From: Acinetobacter tandoii DSM 14970 = CIP 107469
Lineage (GTDB): Bacteria > Pseudomonadota > Gammaproteobacteria > Pseudomonadales > Moraxellaceae
Reading direction: 5' to 3'
Assembly (NCBI RefSeq): GCF_000400735.1
Contig: NZ_KE007365.1
Coordinates: 330,188-394,187 of the forward strand
Length of the DNA stretch: 64,000 nt
Numbering within the stretch: the first letter of the stretch is position 1; the number at the start of each line of letters is the position of its first letter. Shown here one piece after another: positions 1 to 11,088 of the stretch. The notes below the pieces were generated by a model, which did not search any database, was not told the origin of the DNA, and worked only from the letters and a program-made list of their open reading frames with translations. A program made the position numbers and the translations under genes.

Positions 1-1807
1 CAAGGAACAAAAACGAACCACTTGGACGATTTGGATCAGACAAACCTGCTCTCGAACGACGAACCGCATTCGATACTGCTACAACAGCTTCATTTTGTCC
101 AACTACGCGGTTATGTAAGAACTCTTCCATTTGTAACAGCTTTTCACGTTCACCTTGTAACATTTTAGCGACTGGAATACCTGTTGCAGCACTTACCACT
201 TCAGCAATTTCATTGTCTGTAACTTTGTTACGTAGTAGTTTTGGTGCTTCGTTTTCTTCAGCAACCTCAATACGCTCTAATTGCTTCTGTAGCTCAGGAA
301 TCACGCCGTATTGCAGACGACCTGCTTCAGCCAAGTCACCCTCACGCTGTGCCTTTTCTAAAGCAATACGCGCCTGATCCAACTTGATTTGAATATCTTT
401 GTTGCCTTCAACTAAAGCTTTGTCGGCACGCCAGATTTCTTCAAGGTCGTTATATTCTTTCTCTACCGTTGCAATTTGTTCTTCAAGATGCTTAATCTCG
501 CCTTTCGCACCTGCATCTTCATCTTTCTTCACGGCTTCAAGCTGCATTTTTAACTGAATGAGACGACGGTCAAGTTTATCCAGCGCTTCAGGCTTAGAGT
601 CCAGCTCCATTTTGATACGTGATGCAGCTTCATCAATCAAATCAATGGCTTTATCTGGCAATTGACGGTCTGTGATATAACGATGCGACATTTTTGCAGC
701 AGCAATAATGGCAGAGTCCAAAATCTGCACACCGTGATGCGTTGCATATTTCTCTTTTAAACCACGTAAAATTGCAATGGTATCTTCCACACTTGGTTCA
801 TCTACCAAAACTTTTTGGAAACGACGTTCTAGTGCAGCATCTTTTTCAATGTATTGGCGATATTCATCTAGTGTAGTCGCACCAACACAACGTAATTCAC
901 CACGTGCCAAAGCAGGTTTCAACATATTCCCTGCATCCATTGCCCCATCACCTTTCCCTGCACCTACAAGGGTGTGCAGTTCATCAATAAATAGGATAAT
1001 GTCACCTTCATGTTTGGCTAAATCTTTAAGAACAGCTTTTAAGCGCTCCTCAAATTCGCCACGATATTTCGCACCCGCAAGTAAAGAACCTAAGTCTAAA
1101 GAGAGAACACGTTTACCTTTCAAACTTTCAGGTACTTCACCATTCACTATACGCTGTGCCAAACCTTCAACAATGGCCGTTTTACCCACCCCTGGTTCAC
1201 CAATCAGTACGGGGTTGTTTTTGGTACGACGAGACAACACCTGAATCGTACGACGAATTTCATCATCACGCCCAATAACAGGATCAAGTTTGCCTGCTAA
1301 GGCTCGTTCAGTCAGGTCTATCGTGTATTTATTCAATGAGTCACGTTGATCTTCATGATTATTACTCATGACCTTTTCATCCCCTCGAATTTTATTAACC
1401 ACTTTACGTAGGCTATCACTAGTTACACCTACGCTATTGAATAAAGACTTGGTTGCGCCAACTTCCGCTAAACCTATTAACACCCAATCAGTAGATAGAA
1501 ACTCATCTCCAGCTTTTTGGGCGTAACTATCTGCCAAATTCAGCGCTTTAACTGATTCTGGGCTAAGGTTAATTTCACCAGTTGGGTTAGCGAGCGTAGG
1601 TGCATCTTTCAATGCTTGTTGCAACTTGGTTTGCAATTCACGTAGATTTGCCCCCGCCTGTTGCAAAATACTGGCATTCGAAGCTTCTTCTAATAAAGTC
1701 GATAGCACATGAATGCCGTCAATGGAGGTATGATCTTTCCCCATTGCCAAGGATTGAGCATCAGAAAGGGCTTGCTGTAGGCGGTTTGTAAATTTTTCAA
1801 AACGCAT
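1..1807 (-). CDS. clpB: ATP-dependent chaperone ClpB (5' part; continues beyond left edge)
   Basis: Hexameric AAA+ disaggregase that works with DnaK to rescue aggregated proteins in the cytoplasm. About 602 codons are present, read from ATG at 1805-1807. In order they encode the Clp N-domain (starts [12 protein letters not shown]), the first nucleotide-binding domain with Walker A GEPGVGKT and Walker B ILFIDELH, a long charged coiled-coil middle domain (roughly residues 410-530) and the beginning of the second ATPase domain (GSFLFL, just before its Walker A). Family length is about 860 residues, so roughly 30% is off the window. A heat-shock-type promoter lies upstream. Identity is certain from motifs and domain order. 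Confidence 0.97.
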   Translation of the reverse strand, partial: MRFEKFTNRLQQALSDAQSLAMGKDHTSIDGIHVLSTLLEEASNASILQQAGANLRELQTKLQQALKDAPTLANPTGEINLSPESVKALNLADSYAQKAGDEFLSTDWVLIGLAEVGATKSLFNSVGVTSDSLRKVVNKIRGDEKVMSNNHEDQRDSLNKYTIDLTERALAGKLDPVIGRDDEIRRTIQVLSRRTKNNPVLIGEPGVGKTAIVEGLAQRIVNGEVPESLKGKRVLSLDLGSLLAGAKYRGEFEERLKAVLKDLAKHEGDIILFIDELHTLVGAGKGDGAMDAGNMLKPALARGELRCVGATTLDEYRQYIEKDAALERRFQKVLVDEPSVEDTIAILRGLKEKYATHHGVQILDSAIIAAAKMSHRYITDRQLPDKAIDLIDEAASRIKMELDSKPEALDKLDRRLIQLKMQLEAVKKDEDAGAKGEIKHLEEQIATVEKEYNDLEEIWRADKALVEGNKDIQIKLDQARIALEKAQREGDLAEAGRLQYGVIPELQKQLERIEVAEENEAPKLLRNKVTDNEIAEVVSAATGIPVAKMLQGEREKLLQMEEFLHNRVVGQNEAVVAVSNAVRRSRAGLSDPNRPSGSFLFL

Positions 1808-1846
1808 TCTTGTTATTCCTCACAACAAATTTTTAACTTGTAAGAT

Positions 1847-1874
1847 ATATGGGAACTTATTTTTAGATTTCAAA
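1847..1874 (-). promoter_or_regulatory. Sigma-32-like heat-shock promoter of clpB
   Basis: Read on the minus strand: TTTGAAA, a 14-bp spacer, then CCCATAT, about 40 bp before the clpB ATG. This fits the sigma-32 consensus (CTTGAAA, 13-15 bp, CCCCATNT) with one mismatch in each box. Placement before a classical heat-shock gene supports it. Confidence 0.65.
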
Positions 1875-2068
1875 TAAATTTTTATATATTTTTCAATATC
1901 TTAAATTGAAAAATATTATAGAGGTTAGTTATAATATTGGTCTGATTATTTTTATTTTCAAGAGTATTGATGTAATTTTTCTCTATCTAAAAAATTGACC
2001 CAATTAAAACCAAATTCTAAAAGTGTTTTGTTGCATATTCGAATGCAAGCAGTATATTTAAAGTCAAA

Positions 2069-2093
2069 AAAAAGCTGATGAATCACCAGCTTT
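2069..2093 (-). terminator. Intrinsic terminator of the OsmC-family gene
   Basis: On the minus strand a stem AAAGCTG/CAGCTTT is followed by a run of eight T, a few bases after the OsmC stop codon. Confidence 0.75.
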
Positions 2094-2100
2094 CTCAGGC

Positions 2101-2523
2101 TTATACAGCTTCTATAATTTCAAAATCATGGGTAATTTCTACACCACCATCAGACAACATTTTACTTGCTGAACAGTACTTTTCTGCAGAGAGTTCGACA
2201 GCCTTCGCAACCTGTTTTTCCTTCACCGCAGTACCTGTCACCACGAAGTGTAAATGGATTTTGGTAAACACCGCAGGAATACTATCGGCACGTTTTGCCT
2301 TAAGTTGACATACAACATTTGTCACATCTTGACGAGATTTTTTCAAAATGGTCACAATATCGAAGGAAGCACACCCACCAAGTCCCATTAATATAAGCTC
2401 CATGGGACGTGGTCCACGGTTTTCACCACCATACTCTGGGGATCCATCCATCACCACACTATGGCCACTTTCTGATTTCGCTTCAAAAGCAACATTCTCT
2501 AGCCAATGTACACTTGTTTGCAT
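2101..2523 (-). CDS. OsmC/Ohr-family protein
   Basis: 140 residues, usual length for the OsmC superfamily of thiol-dependent peroxide-handling proteins. The segment PEYGGENRGPRPMELILMG followed by GGCASFDIV is the family signature; the cysteine in GGCAS corresponds to one redox cysteine and a second lies near EKYCSASKM. The subgroup (YhfA-like rather than Ohr) is inferred from the PMELILMGLGGC pattern. Divergent from vfr with about 150 bp between; own terminator. Substrate is unknown from sequence. Confidence 0.85.
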   Translation of the reverse strand: MQTSVHWLENVAFEAKSESGHSVVMDGSPEYGGENRGPRPMELILMGLGGCASFDIVTILKKSRQDVTNVVCQLKAKRADSIPAVFTKIHLHFVVTGTAVKEKQVAKAVELSAEKYCSASKMLSDGGVEITHDFEIIEAV

Positions 2524-2671
2524 TGCAACTACCTAAAAAAAGCTATAAATTTACCGTGTACCTGTACACTAACATAATTTGAGTTGATAAGGAATTTCAC
2601 CTCTTCAGTGTGACAAGTTCATTTTAGGTCTTGTGCGATCTATTATTTATCCATTTTCGGAAACCAAAAGC

Positions 2672-3379
2672 ATGACTTCAAACTTTTCACAGCTGAGCAC
2701 TGATGCGCTATCGCCAGGTCAATTACCTGAATCAGTCAAAGCATTATTAAAACGAGCATATATTAACCGTTACCCTAAACGTACCACCATTGTTGATGCA
2801 GGGACGGAATCAAAATCACTTTATTTGATTTTAAAAGGGTCAGTATCTATTATTTTACGTGAAGATGATGAGCGTGAAATTGTAGTTGCATATTTAAACC
2901 CTGGGGACTTCTTTGGGGAAATGGGGCTCTTCGAATCAAATCCACAACGTACTGCAGAAGTGCGTACACGTGATGTTTGTGAAATTGCTGAAATTACCTA
3001 TGAAAACTTCCATGAGTTAAGTAAACAATACCCTGACTTGAGCTATGCAGTATTTGCTCAATTGGTTCGACGCTTAAAAAACACCACACGTAAAGTAACA
3101 GACCTCGCCTTCATTGATGTTTCTGGTCGTATTGCGCGCTGCTTGATTGATCTTTCAGGACAGCCTGAAGCCATGATTTTACCAAATGGTCGCCAAATTC
3201 GTATTACACGTCAAGAAATTGGTCGTATTGTAGGTTGTTCGCGCGAAATGGTTGGTCGTGTCCTCAAAACCCTCGAAGATCAAGGCATGATTCAAACTGA
3301 CGGTAAAGCAATTCTTATTTTTGATGCGTCTTTAGAACAGCCCAACACTGATGATGACTATGAAGATGATGAAGAGTAA
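2672..3379 (+). CDS. vfr: Vfr/Crp-type cAMP-binding transcriptional regulator
   Basis: Global regulator of the CRP/FNR family. Residues about 20-130 form a cyclic-nucleotide binding domain with the phosphate-binding cassette GEMGLFE...QRTAEVR; residues about 165-215 form a winged helix with recognition segment RQEIGRIVGCSREMVGR. The C-terminus is an unusual acidic tail (DDDYEDDEE). I chose ATG 2672 (235 residues) over the in-frame GTG at 2633 because the extra 13 residues are not part of the fold. It ends in a strong terminator. In Acinetobacter this gene is annotated vfr or crp; cAMP response is inferred from the family. Confidence 0.9.
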   Translation: MTSNFSQLSTDALSPGQLPESVKALLKRAYINRYPKRTTIVDAGTESKSLYLILKGSVSIILREDDEREIVVAYLNPGDFFGEMGLFESNPQRTAEVRTRDVCEIAEITYENFHELSKQYPDLSYAVFAQLVRRLKNTTRKVTDLAFIDVSGRIARCLIDLSGQPEAMILPNGRQIRITRQEIGRIVGCSREMVGRVLKTLEDQGMIQTDGKAILIFDASLEQPNTDDDYEDDEE

Positions 3380-3397
3380 TTCTTCTGATTATCTTAG

Positions 3398-3426
3398 AAA
3401 AGCAAATCGAATGATTTGCTTTTTTT
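3398..3426 (+). terminator. Terminator of vfr
   Basis: Stem AAAAGCAAATC/GATTTGCTTTT with a 4-nt loop followed by a T run, 20 bp after the vfr stop. Confidence 0.9.
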
Positions 3427-3537
3427 ATGCTAACTAATTCAATTTTTTCACAAAACAACCTACAAGTATTCATTAACAAACTTACCTGTTTACGATAGTC
3501 TGAAAAAATTGTTCAGCTCTTATTCAGGATAGTCTTT

Positions 3538-4587
3538 ATGCAATTCAAACCATTAGGCGATAGTAGCATTCTTGTTCCAGAAATTTGTTTGGGTACCATG
3601 ACTTTTGGTGAACAAAACACACAGCAAGAAGCTTTTCTACAACTGAATTATGCTTTAGAGCATGGGCTCAACTTCTGGGATACCGCAGAAATGTATCCTG
3701 TCCCACCAAAACCTGAAACGCAAGGTCGTACGGAAACCATTATTGGGAATTGGCTTGCGCAACATGGTGGTCGTGATCAATTATTTATTGCCTCTAAAAT
3801 TGCTGGCCCCTCACAAGGGGGAAGCCATATTCGTGACGGACAAACTCGTTTTACTGCGAATGAAATTGCTTCTGCCCTAGACGACTCACTCAAACGCTTA
3901 CAAACAGACTATATTGATCTTTATCAACTACATTGGCCGCAGCGTAACACTAATTTCTTTGGCAAACTGGGCTATGGTAATGCAGAAGCCTTAGACGAAA
4001 AACCAATTACAGCACTTGCCGACACATTGCTCGCACTAGCGAATGAAGTTAAAAAAGGGCGTATTCGCCACATTGGACTCTCTAATGAAACTCCATGGGG
4101 AACTATGAAGTTTATCCATTTAGCAGAGCAACTAGGCCTCGAAAAAATCGTGAGTGTGCAAAACCCATATAATTTACTGAATCGTAGTTATGAAGTTGGA
4201 ATGGCTGAAATAGCAAAATATGAAGGTGTAGGACTACTGGCATATTCCCCACTTGCCTTTGGTTACCTAACGGGTAAATTCCGTCATGGTGCCCGCCCAG
4301 CGAATGCACGAATTACCTTATTTTCACGTTTTAGCCGTTATAGCAATCCAGAAAGCGAATGGGCAACGGAACAATATGCACTTCTCGCAGAGCAACACGG
4401 TCTAAGTTTGACACAAATGGCACTCGCTTTTGTTAAACAACAGTTTTTTGTGACCAGTACCATTATTGGTGCGACCAACCTAGATCAACTTAAAGAAAAT
4501 ATCGCTGCCTTTGAACTTGATCTGCCTTCCGAAGTAATTCAAGGCATTGAAGCAATTCACCGTCAGCAACCCAATCCTGCACCATAG
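3538..4587 (+). CDS. NADP(H)-dependent aldo/keto reductase (Tas-like)
   Basis: 349 residues, a (beta/alpha)8 oxidoreductase of the AKR superfamily. The catalytic tetrad can be placed: Asp and Tyr in WDTAEMYP, Lys in FIASKIAG, His in LYQLHWPQR. The stretch after the Tyr (PVPPKPETQGRTE) is typical of E. coli Tas (346 residues). A cofactor-binding segment LSNETPWG and a C-terminal IIGATNLDQLKENI complete the fold. Start ATG 3538 has an AGGAT ribosome site. Physiological substrate cannot be read from sequence; Tas was named for a tyrosine-auxotrophy suppressor phenotype. Confidence 0.9.
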   Translation: MQFKPLGDSSILVPEICLGTMTFGEQNTQQEAFLQLNYALEHGLNFWDTAEMYPVPPKPETQGRTETIIGNWLAQHGGRDQLFIASKIAGPSQGGSHIRDGQTRFTANEIASALDDSLKRLQTDYIDLYQLHWPQRNTNFFGKLGYGNAEALDEKPITALADTLLALANEVKKGRIRHIGLSNETPWGTMKFIHLAEQLGLEKIVSVQNPYNLLNRSYEVGMAEIAKYEGVGLLAYSPLAFGYLTGKFRHGARPANARITLFSRFSRYSNPESEWATEQYALLAEQHGLSLTQMALAFVKQQFFVTSTIIGATNLDQLKENIAAFELDLPSEVIQGIEAIHRQQPNPAP

Positions 4588-4674
4588 AGATTTCACTGTC
4601 ATTCACTCAGTTGAAGCACTGCTTCACCTACCGTAGACTCATCTTCTGTTTAAAATACAGATACTCTCAAATCA

Positions 4675-4700
4675 AAAAAGGATGCCACAGCATCCTTTTT
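4675..4700. terminator. Bidirectional terminator between converging genes
   Basis: Perfect 11-bp stem AAAAAGGATGC/GCATCCTTTTT with a CACA loop, flanked by A and T runs, lying between the convergent aldo/keto reductase and M48 protease genes, so it can serve both. Confidence 0.9.
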
Positions 4701-4717
4701 CCACTCCAACCAAACAA

Positions 4718-5494
4718 TTAGCGCTTGTTATATACCGCTTGCGCTGCTGGTAAATTTTTACGCATTGCATCAATACGTTGACTGTTCGATGGGTGAGTTG
4801 ACAAGAACGATGAGCCACCTGCACCATCCAGCTTGTTCATTTTTTCCCAAAGCGTAATTGCAGCTTGAGGGTTATAGCCTGCTTTTGCCATGAGCATCAA
4901 TCCGCCTTGGTCAGCACGGCTTTCTAGGCTACGTGAGTAAGGCAAGCCCACGCCAACTTGTGTCCCCAACTGTGCAGCCGCAGCACCCAATTGGCCTACA
5001 CTATCACCTGCATAACTCAAGCCAATACCTAGTGCTAGATCTGTTAATGCTTGAGCACCAATTTTGTTTTTTGCATGTTCTTCTAAAGCATGAATCATCT
5101 CGTGACCCATCACTGCAGCAATTTCAGCATCAGTCAGGTTGAGTTTGTTTACAATACCAGTGTAGAACACAACCTTACCACCTGGTGCTACATAAGCGTT
5201 GACTTGATCAGATTTTAATACTGCTAATTGCCAATCAAATTTAGTCCCTGTTTGGTTCATTTGATCAGCATAAGGTTTCAAGCGCGTAAATACTGAATAA
5301 ATTCGTTTATACGTCGAAGAGGAGGTATCTAGCGTATTGTTCCCACGAGCTTCCTGAACAGTTTTGTTAAAACCTTGGGTTGCTGCAACATTTAAAGATG
5401 CTGTATCTGCACCCGCCATATCAGCAACTGTTGTACAACCAGAAAGTGTGACAGCTCCTACCACACACAAACTCAACATCAGTTTGTTCTTCAT
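4718..5494 (-). CDS. M48-family metalloprotease, lipoprotein
   Basis: 258 residues from ATG 5494, chosen over an upstream in-frame GTG at 5512 because it has a GGAG site nine bases before it and begins directly with a lipoprotein signal (MKNKLML...TLSGC; lipidated Cys20). The zinc motif HEMIH is at residues 131-135 and the third ligand is probably Glu in SRSLESRADQGG. This places it with the BepA/LoiP/YcaL-type peptidases that act at the outer membrane on misassembled proteins; the exact client is unknown. Downstream is a shared bidirectional terminator. Confidence 0.9.
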   Translation of the reverse strand: MKNKLMLSLCVVGAVTLSGCTTVADMAGADTASLNVAATQGFNKTVQEARGNNTLDTSSSTYKRIYSVFTRLKPYADQMNQTGTKFDWQLAVLKSDQVNAYVAPGGKVVFYTGIVNKLNLTDAEIAAVMGHEMIHALEEHAKNKIGAQALTDLALGIGLSYAGDSVGQLGAAAAQLGTQVGVGLPYSRSLESRADQGGLMLMAKAGYNPQAAITLWEKMNKLDGAGGSSFLSTHPSNSQRIDAMRKNLPAAQAVYNKR

Positions 5495-5606
5495 TATTTT
5501 AATCTCCACCACTCTTGGATCACTTTAATATATGCGCATTATAAGCAATCAATGTGGAGCTTTGAATGAATAACAACTTCATAAACATAGTATTTATGTA
5601 ATTGAC

Positions 5607-5915
5607 TTAATACATAAACTGGTAACTTAACCAATAAATTAAACACACCACATTCAATACGAGATAAACCTGCCCTACAGGTTTGATTTTTTCTGCTAAT
5701 TTCTCATCATTACGTTTAAACCATAAATAGGCATTTTGAATCAGAACAATAGGCACCAAAACACAAGCAATAATCACAGACAATCCAATTAAAGCATTAT
5801 AAATTACATTAGGATCAGTGGTTTGCCCTTCAATAATCATCATGGCAATCGTGGGCGCACCGCCCATAGCAAAAATTAAAGAATATAAAATGGTATTTGA
5901 AATATTTTTGTGCAT
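5607..5915 (-). CDS. Small integral membrane protein of unknown function
   Basis: 102 residues with three probable membrane helices: about 8-28 (TILYSLIFAMGGAPTIAMM), 39-64 (IYNALIGLSVIIACVLVPIV) and 82-101 (VYLVLNVVCLIYWLSYQF). A short charged loop (KRNDEKLAEKIK) separates helices two and three. No family recognised. Reads as an independent gene between the M48 protease and purA. Confidence 0.7.
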   Translation of the reverse strand: MHKNISNTILYSLIFAMGGAPTIAMMIIEGQTTDPNVIYNALIGLSVIIACVLVPIVLIQNAYLWFKRNDEKLAEKIKPVGQVYLVLNVVCLIYWLSYQFMY

Positions 5916-6038
5916 CCTGCCTAAATCCAGATTTACTGTTAAGTTATTGTATCAAGGCTATTTTGAAAAAGTGTACAAGCAAATGCAACTTTAGTCTGGA
6001 TTTCAAAACCGTAAAATTTTTCAATTTAAATACACAAG

Positions 6039-6066
6039 AAAAAGCCCCGCATCTGCGAGGCTTTTT
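6039..6066 (-). terminator. Terminator of purA
   Basis: On the minus strand AAAAAGCCTCGC and GCGGGGCTTTTT pair (one G-U) around a 4-nt loop, with a T tract, about 20 bp beyond the purA stop. Confidence 0.9.
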
Positions 6067-6084
6067 AGAATGAACTAGTATCGA

Positions 6085-7419
<1,335 letters not shown>

Positions 7420-7473
7420 TCATGCTGTTAAAATTAAAACTCCAAGTAGTGACATGAACACTACTCGCAGTGG

Positions 7474-8640
7474 TTAAATTGGTTTAACTTGCCACTCACC
7501 AGCAACATCAACTAGTTGATGTGTTGCATTTGGAATAGAGTTTAAATCATCATTACCCAATAACTGAATTACACTTAAGCCTTGTGCTCTAACCGACGCA
7601 ATCGCTTGTTGTAAATCAGCATTCATACCTTTAGGCGCAACAACCACAGAGATTGCATTAAACTGCCCTGCACTGAGTGCATATAAGTCACAACTAAAAC
7701 CTGTTGCAGGACGCGCGCGACCAAAATGTTCACCAATGCCGTCATAACGACCACCTTGTGCCAAAGAAGCAGCTCGGTTTGGTGCATACACGGCATACAT
7801 CAAACCTGTGTGGTAGTGGTATGAACGTAATTCAACAACATCAACGCCAATCAGTAGATTTGGCCAACGTGCCTGAATTGCAGACTGTGTGGTTTTTAAC
7901 TCATCCAAAGCATGTTTGAATGCTGTATCTGCTAAAATTTCTGCACTAAGATGAGTCTGTAATGCTTCTAGATCACTTGCATAACGACCCAATGCATAAA
8001 AGTCAGCACCGAAGCTCAAATCTTGCGTAAATTCTGCCAGCTCAGGCAATGCTTTACGTTGATAAAGATCTGATAGTTCACGTTCAGTATTTTTGTTTAA
8101 ACCCGCACGCTTAACCAAGCTACGGAATAAACCCACATGCCCTAAATCCAGATGGATACCATCGACCAGACCTGCTTTTTCAATTAGACCCAGCATTACA
8201 TCGACCATTTCAACATCAGCATCAATACTGTCAGAACCAAACAATTCTGCACCCAGTTGTAATGGCGCACGTGTGGTATTAAAGCCTTGCGGCTTGGTAT
8301 GTAGAACAGTACCTGCATAACAATAACGAGCCACACCTTCCACAGGATGAACATGTGCATCTATACGCGCCACTTGTGGCGTCATATCCGCACGCACCCC
8401 AAGCAAACGTCCAGATAATTGGTCGATTACTTTAAAAGTTGCAAGGTCTAAATCGTGATTTGATTCGGATAAAGAAGAAAGGGATTCTATGTATTCAATA
8501 AACGGCGTGTACACCAACTGATAACCTCGAGATGCGAGGAAATCCAAGGCGTCACGGCGCAAGTTTTCAATTACTTGCGCTTGCTCTGGTAATACATCAG
8601 CTACACCATCAGGTAATAACCATGTCTCTGAAATGGGCAT
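7474..8640 (-). CDS. hisZ: ATP phosphoribosyltransferase regulatory subunit HisZ
   Basis: 388 residues with a class II histidyl-tRNA-synthetase-like fold (LLPDGVADVLPEQA, ADMTPQVARID, GGRYDGIGEHFGRARPATGFS). It lacks the anticodon-binding domain and is the length of HisZ, which partners the short-form catalytic HisG to start histidine synthesis and confer feedback control. hisG is not in this window. Directly precedes purA. Confidence 0.93.
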   Translation of the reverse strand: MPISETWLLPDGVADVLPEQAQVIENLRRDALDFLASRGYQLVYTPFIEYIESLSSLSESNHDLDLATFKVIDQLSGRLLGVRADMTPQVARIDAHVHPVEGVARYCYAGTVLHTKPQGFNTTRAPLQLGAELFGSDSIDADVEMVDVMLGLIEKAGLVDGIHLDLGHVGLFRSLVKRAGLNKNTERELSDLYQRKALPELAEFTQDLSFGADFYALGRYASDLEALQTHLSAEILADTAFKHALDELKTTQSAIQARWPNLLIGVDVVELRSYHYHTGLMYAVYAPNRAASLAQGGRYDGIGEHFGRARPATGFSCDLYALSAGQFNAISVVVAPKGMNADLQQAIASVRAQGLSVIQLLGNDDLNSIPNATHQLVDVAGEWQVKPI

Positions 8641-8686
8641 GTTGTAAACCTAAATTCTTGTCAGCGCGGAAGTAATCCGCATAAAA

Positions 8687-8708
8687 AAATCGGGAGCACA
8701 CCCGATTT
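8687..8708 (-). terminator. Terminator of the Lrp-family gene
   Basis: Stem AAATCGGG/CCCGATTT with a 6-nt loop; on the minus strand it runs into a T-rich tract just before hisZ, separating hisZ from the regulator upstream. Confidence 0.8.
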
Positions 8709-8852
8709 CTCCTAGTTTAGCACGATAGTTCACACCATGCACTGAGATTTTTTACATTTAATACCATTCCCTGCACAAATTTCGCATCATTCAATCACAC
8801 ACTAAGTCAACGATTGTTATCAACAAATTGATTTCTTTCTATGCACTTGTAG

Positions 8853-9305
8853 TTATAGAGGCAGTTCAGTTGTCTGTTTAATACTCTGAAGTGGAATTTC
8901 AGTTTTTACGTTCTGAATACCTGTAATTTTATTTAAATGCTGAATTTGGAATTTTCGATAAGCATCTAAATCAGACACCACAATTCTTAAAAAGAAGTCA
9001 CAATCCCCTGCCATTAATTGGCATTCCACGATTTCAGGAATTTCACGGACTGAATCAATAAAGTGATTGACCGTTTTTGCATCTTGCCCTTTTAACCAAA
9101 TTCGTGCAAATACAGTTAAGCCTAAATTTACCTTCTGTGGATTCACCAAAGCCACATACTTTTCAATAATCCCAGCATCTTCTAGCTGCTTCACGCGACG
9201 CAAGCATGGTGAAGCCGATAAACCAACTCGCTGCGCCAATTCATTATTCGCCAATTTTCCATCTTGCTGTAGCGTCTGCAAGATGCGCCGGTCAATTTTA
9301 TCCAT
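8853..9305 (-). CDS. Lrp/AsnC-family transcriptional regulator
   Basis: 150 residues: N-terminal HTH (IDRRILQTLQQDGKLANNELAQRVGLS...CLRRVKQL) and C-terminal RAM ligand-sensing domain (VECQLMAGDCDFFLRIVVSDL). I prefer ATG 9305, which has an AAGGG site five to six bases upstream, to the GTG at 9311 that sits too close to it. It is divergent from azlCD with a 141-bp shared promoter region, so it most likely controls that amino acid exporter, as BkdR/AzlB-type regulators do elsewhere. Effector amino acid unknown. Confidence 0.92.
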   Translation of the reverse strand: MDKIDRRILQTLQQDGKLANNELAQRVGLSASPCLRRVKQLEDAGIIEKYVALVNPQKVNLGLTVFARIWLKGQDAKTVNHFIDSVREIPEIVECQLMAGDCDFFLRIVVSDLDAYRKFQIQHLNKITGIQNVKTEIPLQSIKQTTELPL

Positions 9306-9446
9306 ATCCACCCTTTTAGCATTAAATACTTTATATTTTAAATTTAAAGCAATTTTATGCTCAACCTACCCCAAATACCGCTTATTTTAGCGTCAAATAT
9401 CATCATAAAGTTTTTAAAATAACCTTCTACTTTGTGAGGTTCCCCC

Positions 9447-10199
9447 ATGTCCACTTTTAAAAGCAGCTCATCGCATTCGTTGATTTTAAACAGTCAAAAC
9501 CAAGATGAGTTTTTGCGTGGCATTAAAACAACATTGCCCATGTTGCTTGGTTTTGTTCCTTTGGCGTTGGTACTGGGTACTCAAGCGGCACAAAAAGGGT
9601 TTTCCATTGTAGAAGTATCCCTGCTTACAGGATTAAATTTTGCAGGTGGGTCAGAATTTGCCATCTTAGAAATGTGGACCAACCCTCCGCAATTCCTACT
9701 ACTGATGTTCATCACCTTTTTAATCAATAGTCGACATCTCCTTATGGGAGCAAGCCTCGTCCCCTATTTAAGACATTTACCTGACCATCAAGTCTACCCT
9801 GCACTCTTTTTCCTTTGCGATGAAAGTTGGGCCTTAGGATTATCCAACGCACAAAAAAGGATTCATCAAGTTGGACTAAGGCATGCATTTAATATGCCCT
9901 ACTACGCAGGAGTTTGCTTAGCGTTATATGTCATGTGGGTATCAGTCACCACCCTAGGGGCTGTTCTTGGTCCAGTTTTGGGCGATATTCACCCTTATGG
10001 TTTTGATATGGCATTCCCAGCCATTATTTTAGTTTTATTGCGCGGAATGTGGACTGGTTTTGCTGCAGCACGACCTTGGTTAGTCAGTTTGGTCGTTGCC
10101 GCGATTGCCTATTTATATTTACCCGCAGGTTGGCATGTCCCTTTAGGTGCAATCAGTGGCATCGCATCTGCATTTTTCTTAATAGGAGAAAACGAATGA
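9447..10199 (+). CDS. azlC: AzlC-family branched-chain amino acid export subunit
   Basis: 250 residues, inner-membrane protein with several hydrophobic helices. Family features include LGFVPLALVLGTQAAQKGFS, LNFAGGSEFAILEMW and NSRHLLMGASLVPYL. AzlC/YgaZ pairs with the small AzlD/YgaH subunit to export branched-chain amino acids and analogues. The start has a GAGG site. The last codon overlaps the start of the next gene (ATGA), showing translational coupling. Confidence 0.92.
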   Translation: MSTFKSSSSHSLILNSQNQDEFLRGIKTTLPMLLGFVPLALVLGTQAAQKGFSIVEVSLLTGLNFAGGSEFAILEMWTNPPQFLLLMFITFLINSRHLLMGASLVPYLRHLPDHQVYPALFFLCDESWALGLSNAQKRIHQVGLRHAFNMPYYAGVCLALYVMWVSVTTLGAVLGPVLGDIHPYGFDMAFPAIILVLLRGMWTGFAAARPWLVSLVVAAIAYLYLPAGWHVPLGAISGIASAFFLIGENE

Positions 10200-10495
10200 T
10201 CCATGCCAGCACTTTGATTGCGATTCTATTCATCGCCCTTACCACGTATTTGACCCGTTTATTGGGCTATGTTTTATTAAAAAATAAAACCTTGTCGGCC
10301 AAACATAAAAGGATTTTAGAAGTTGTACCAGGCTGTGTCCTGATTTCAGTCATTGCACCTTATTTTGTCAAAGATAACCCAGCAGACTTAATTGCAATCG
10401 TAATTACTTTGTTGGCAGCATCTCGGCTACCGCTACTTTCGACTGTGGTCATTAGTATGTTAAGTGCAGCATTACTACGCCAAATTTTGATTTAA
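10196..10495 (+). CDS. azlD: AzlD-family branched-chain amino acid export subunit
   Basis: 99 residues. The start is the ATG overlapping the azlC stop (ATGA at 10196-10199), preceded by AGGAG; a longer in-frame reading begins inside azlC and is not the gene. Three to four hydrophobic segments (TLIAILFIALTTYLTRLLGY; VVPGCVLISVIAPYF; LIAIVITLLAA; VVISMLSAALLRQ) and the ATTYLTR-like N-terminal motif fit AzlD/YgaH. Works with the azlC product. Confidence 0.9.
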   Translation: MIHASTLIAILFIALTTYLTRLLGYVLLKNKTLSAKHKRILEVVPGCVLISVIAPYFVKDNPADLIAIVITLLAASRLPLLSTVVISMLSAALLRQILI

Positions 10496-10520
10496 AAAAA
10501 TTGGCGTAGTTGACTCAGCA

Positions 10521-10829
10521 TTAGCGATTTGTTTGCTCGACTGATTTGCTCAATAAGCTAACTAATTCAGCATTTTGCAATTCCAATTGATGCGTTCTTT
10601 TTACAGTTTTATCAATTACTTCTTGTTGTACATGCATTTTTTTAGCAAGGTCTTGCATAATTTCAAGCGTTTTCTTTAAATTTTCTTCAAGATGTACCAC
10701 TTTCTGCTCAAGATGTTGCTGATACTCTATATCTCCTGTACTTTCACCTTGCTGTTTAAACTGAAACCACACCAGAAAAATAACTGCAACTGCCAATAGC
10801 AGGATAAATCCCCAGATTAACATCATCAT
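10521..10829 (-). CDS. Small membrane-anchored coiled-coil protein, unknown function
   Basis: 102 residues. One N-terminal membrane helix (about 3-22, LIWGFILLLAVAVIFLVWF) is followed by a soluble coiled coil rich in Glu, Gln, Lys and Leu (about 36-100). Topology resembles phage-shock or YhcB-like bitopic proteins but no family signature is seen. Three consecutive Met codons make the exact start uncertain by two residues. Converges on azlD with only 25 bp between. Confidence 0.7.
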   Translation of the reverse strand: MMMLIWGFILLLAVAVIFLVWFQFKQQGESTGDIEYQQHLEQKVVHLEENLKKTLEIMQDLAKKMHVQQEVIDKTVKRTHQLELQNAELVSLLSKSVEQTNR

Positions 10830-11088
10830 ATGTTTCTCATTGTCATTATGTCTTTCTTTTATAATATGTCAGATGACTCTAATTTTTTATAAAAAGTAAA
10901 AGATAAACTCGATATTTTTCAAATATTCACTCCTCATGTATGTCATTTATATCAAGAAAGACAACCAAATCTACATCAATGATATTTTGATACATGTTTT
11001 CTGTTCCAGAAATGCACATCAATCGATATATTCAATTCGCTAACAATTATTCAACTTTAGAAAAAAACTGTTTATTGAGATCATCACT

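Noticed and set aside
2606..2624. CRP-like half site (TGTGA...CATTT) before vfr
   Set aside because: Only one half matches the consensus, too weak to call autoregulation.
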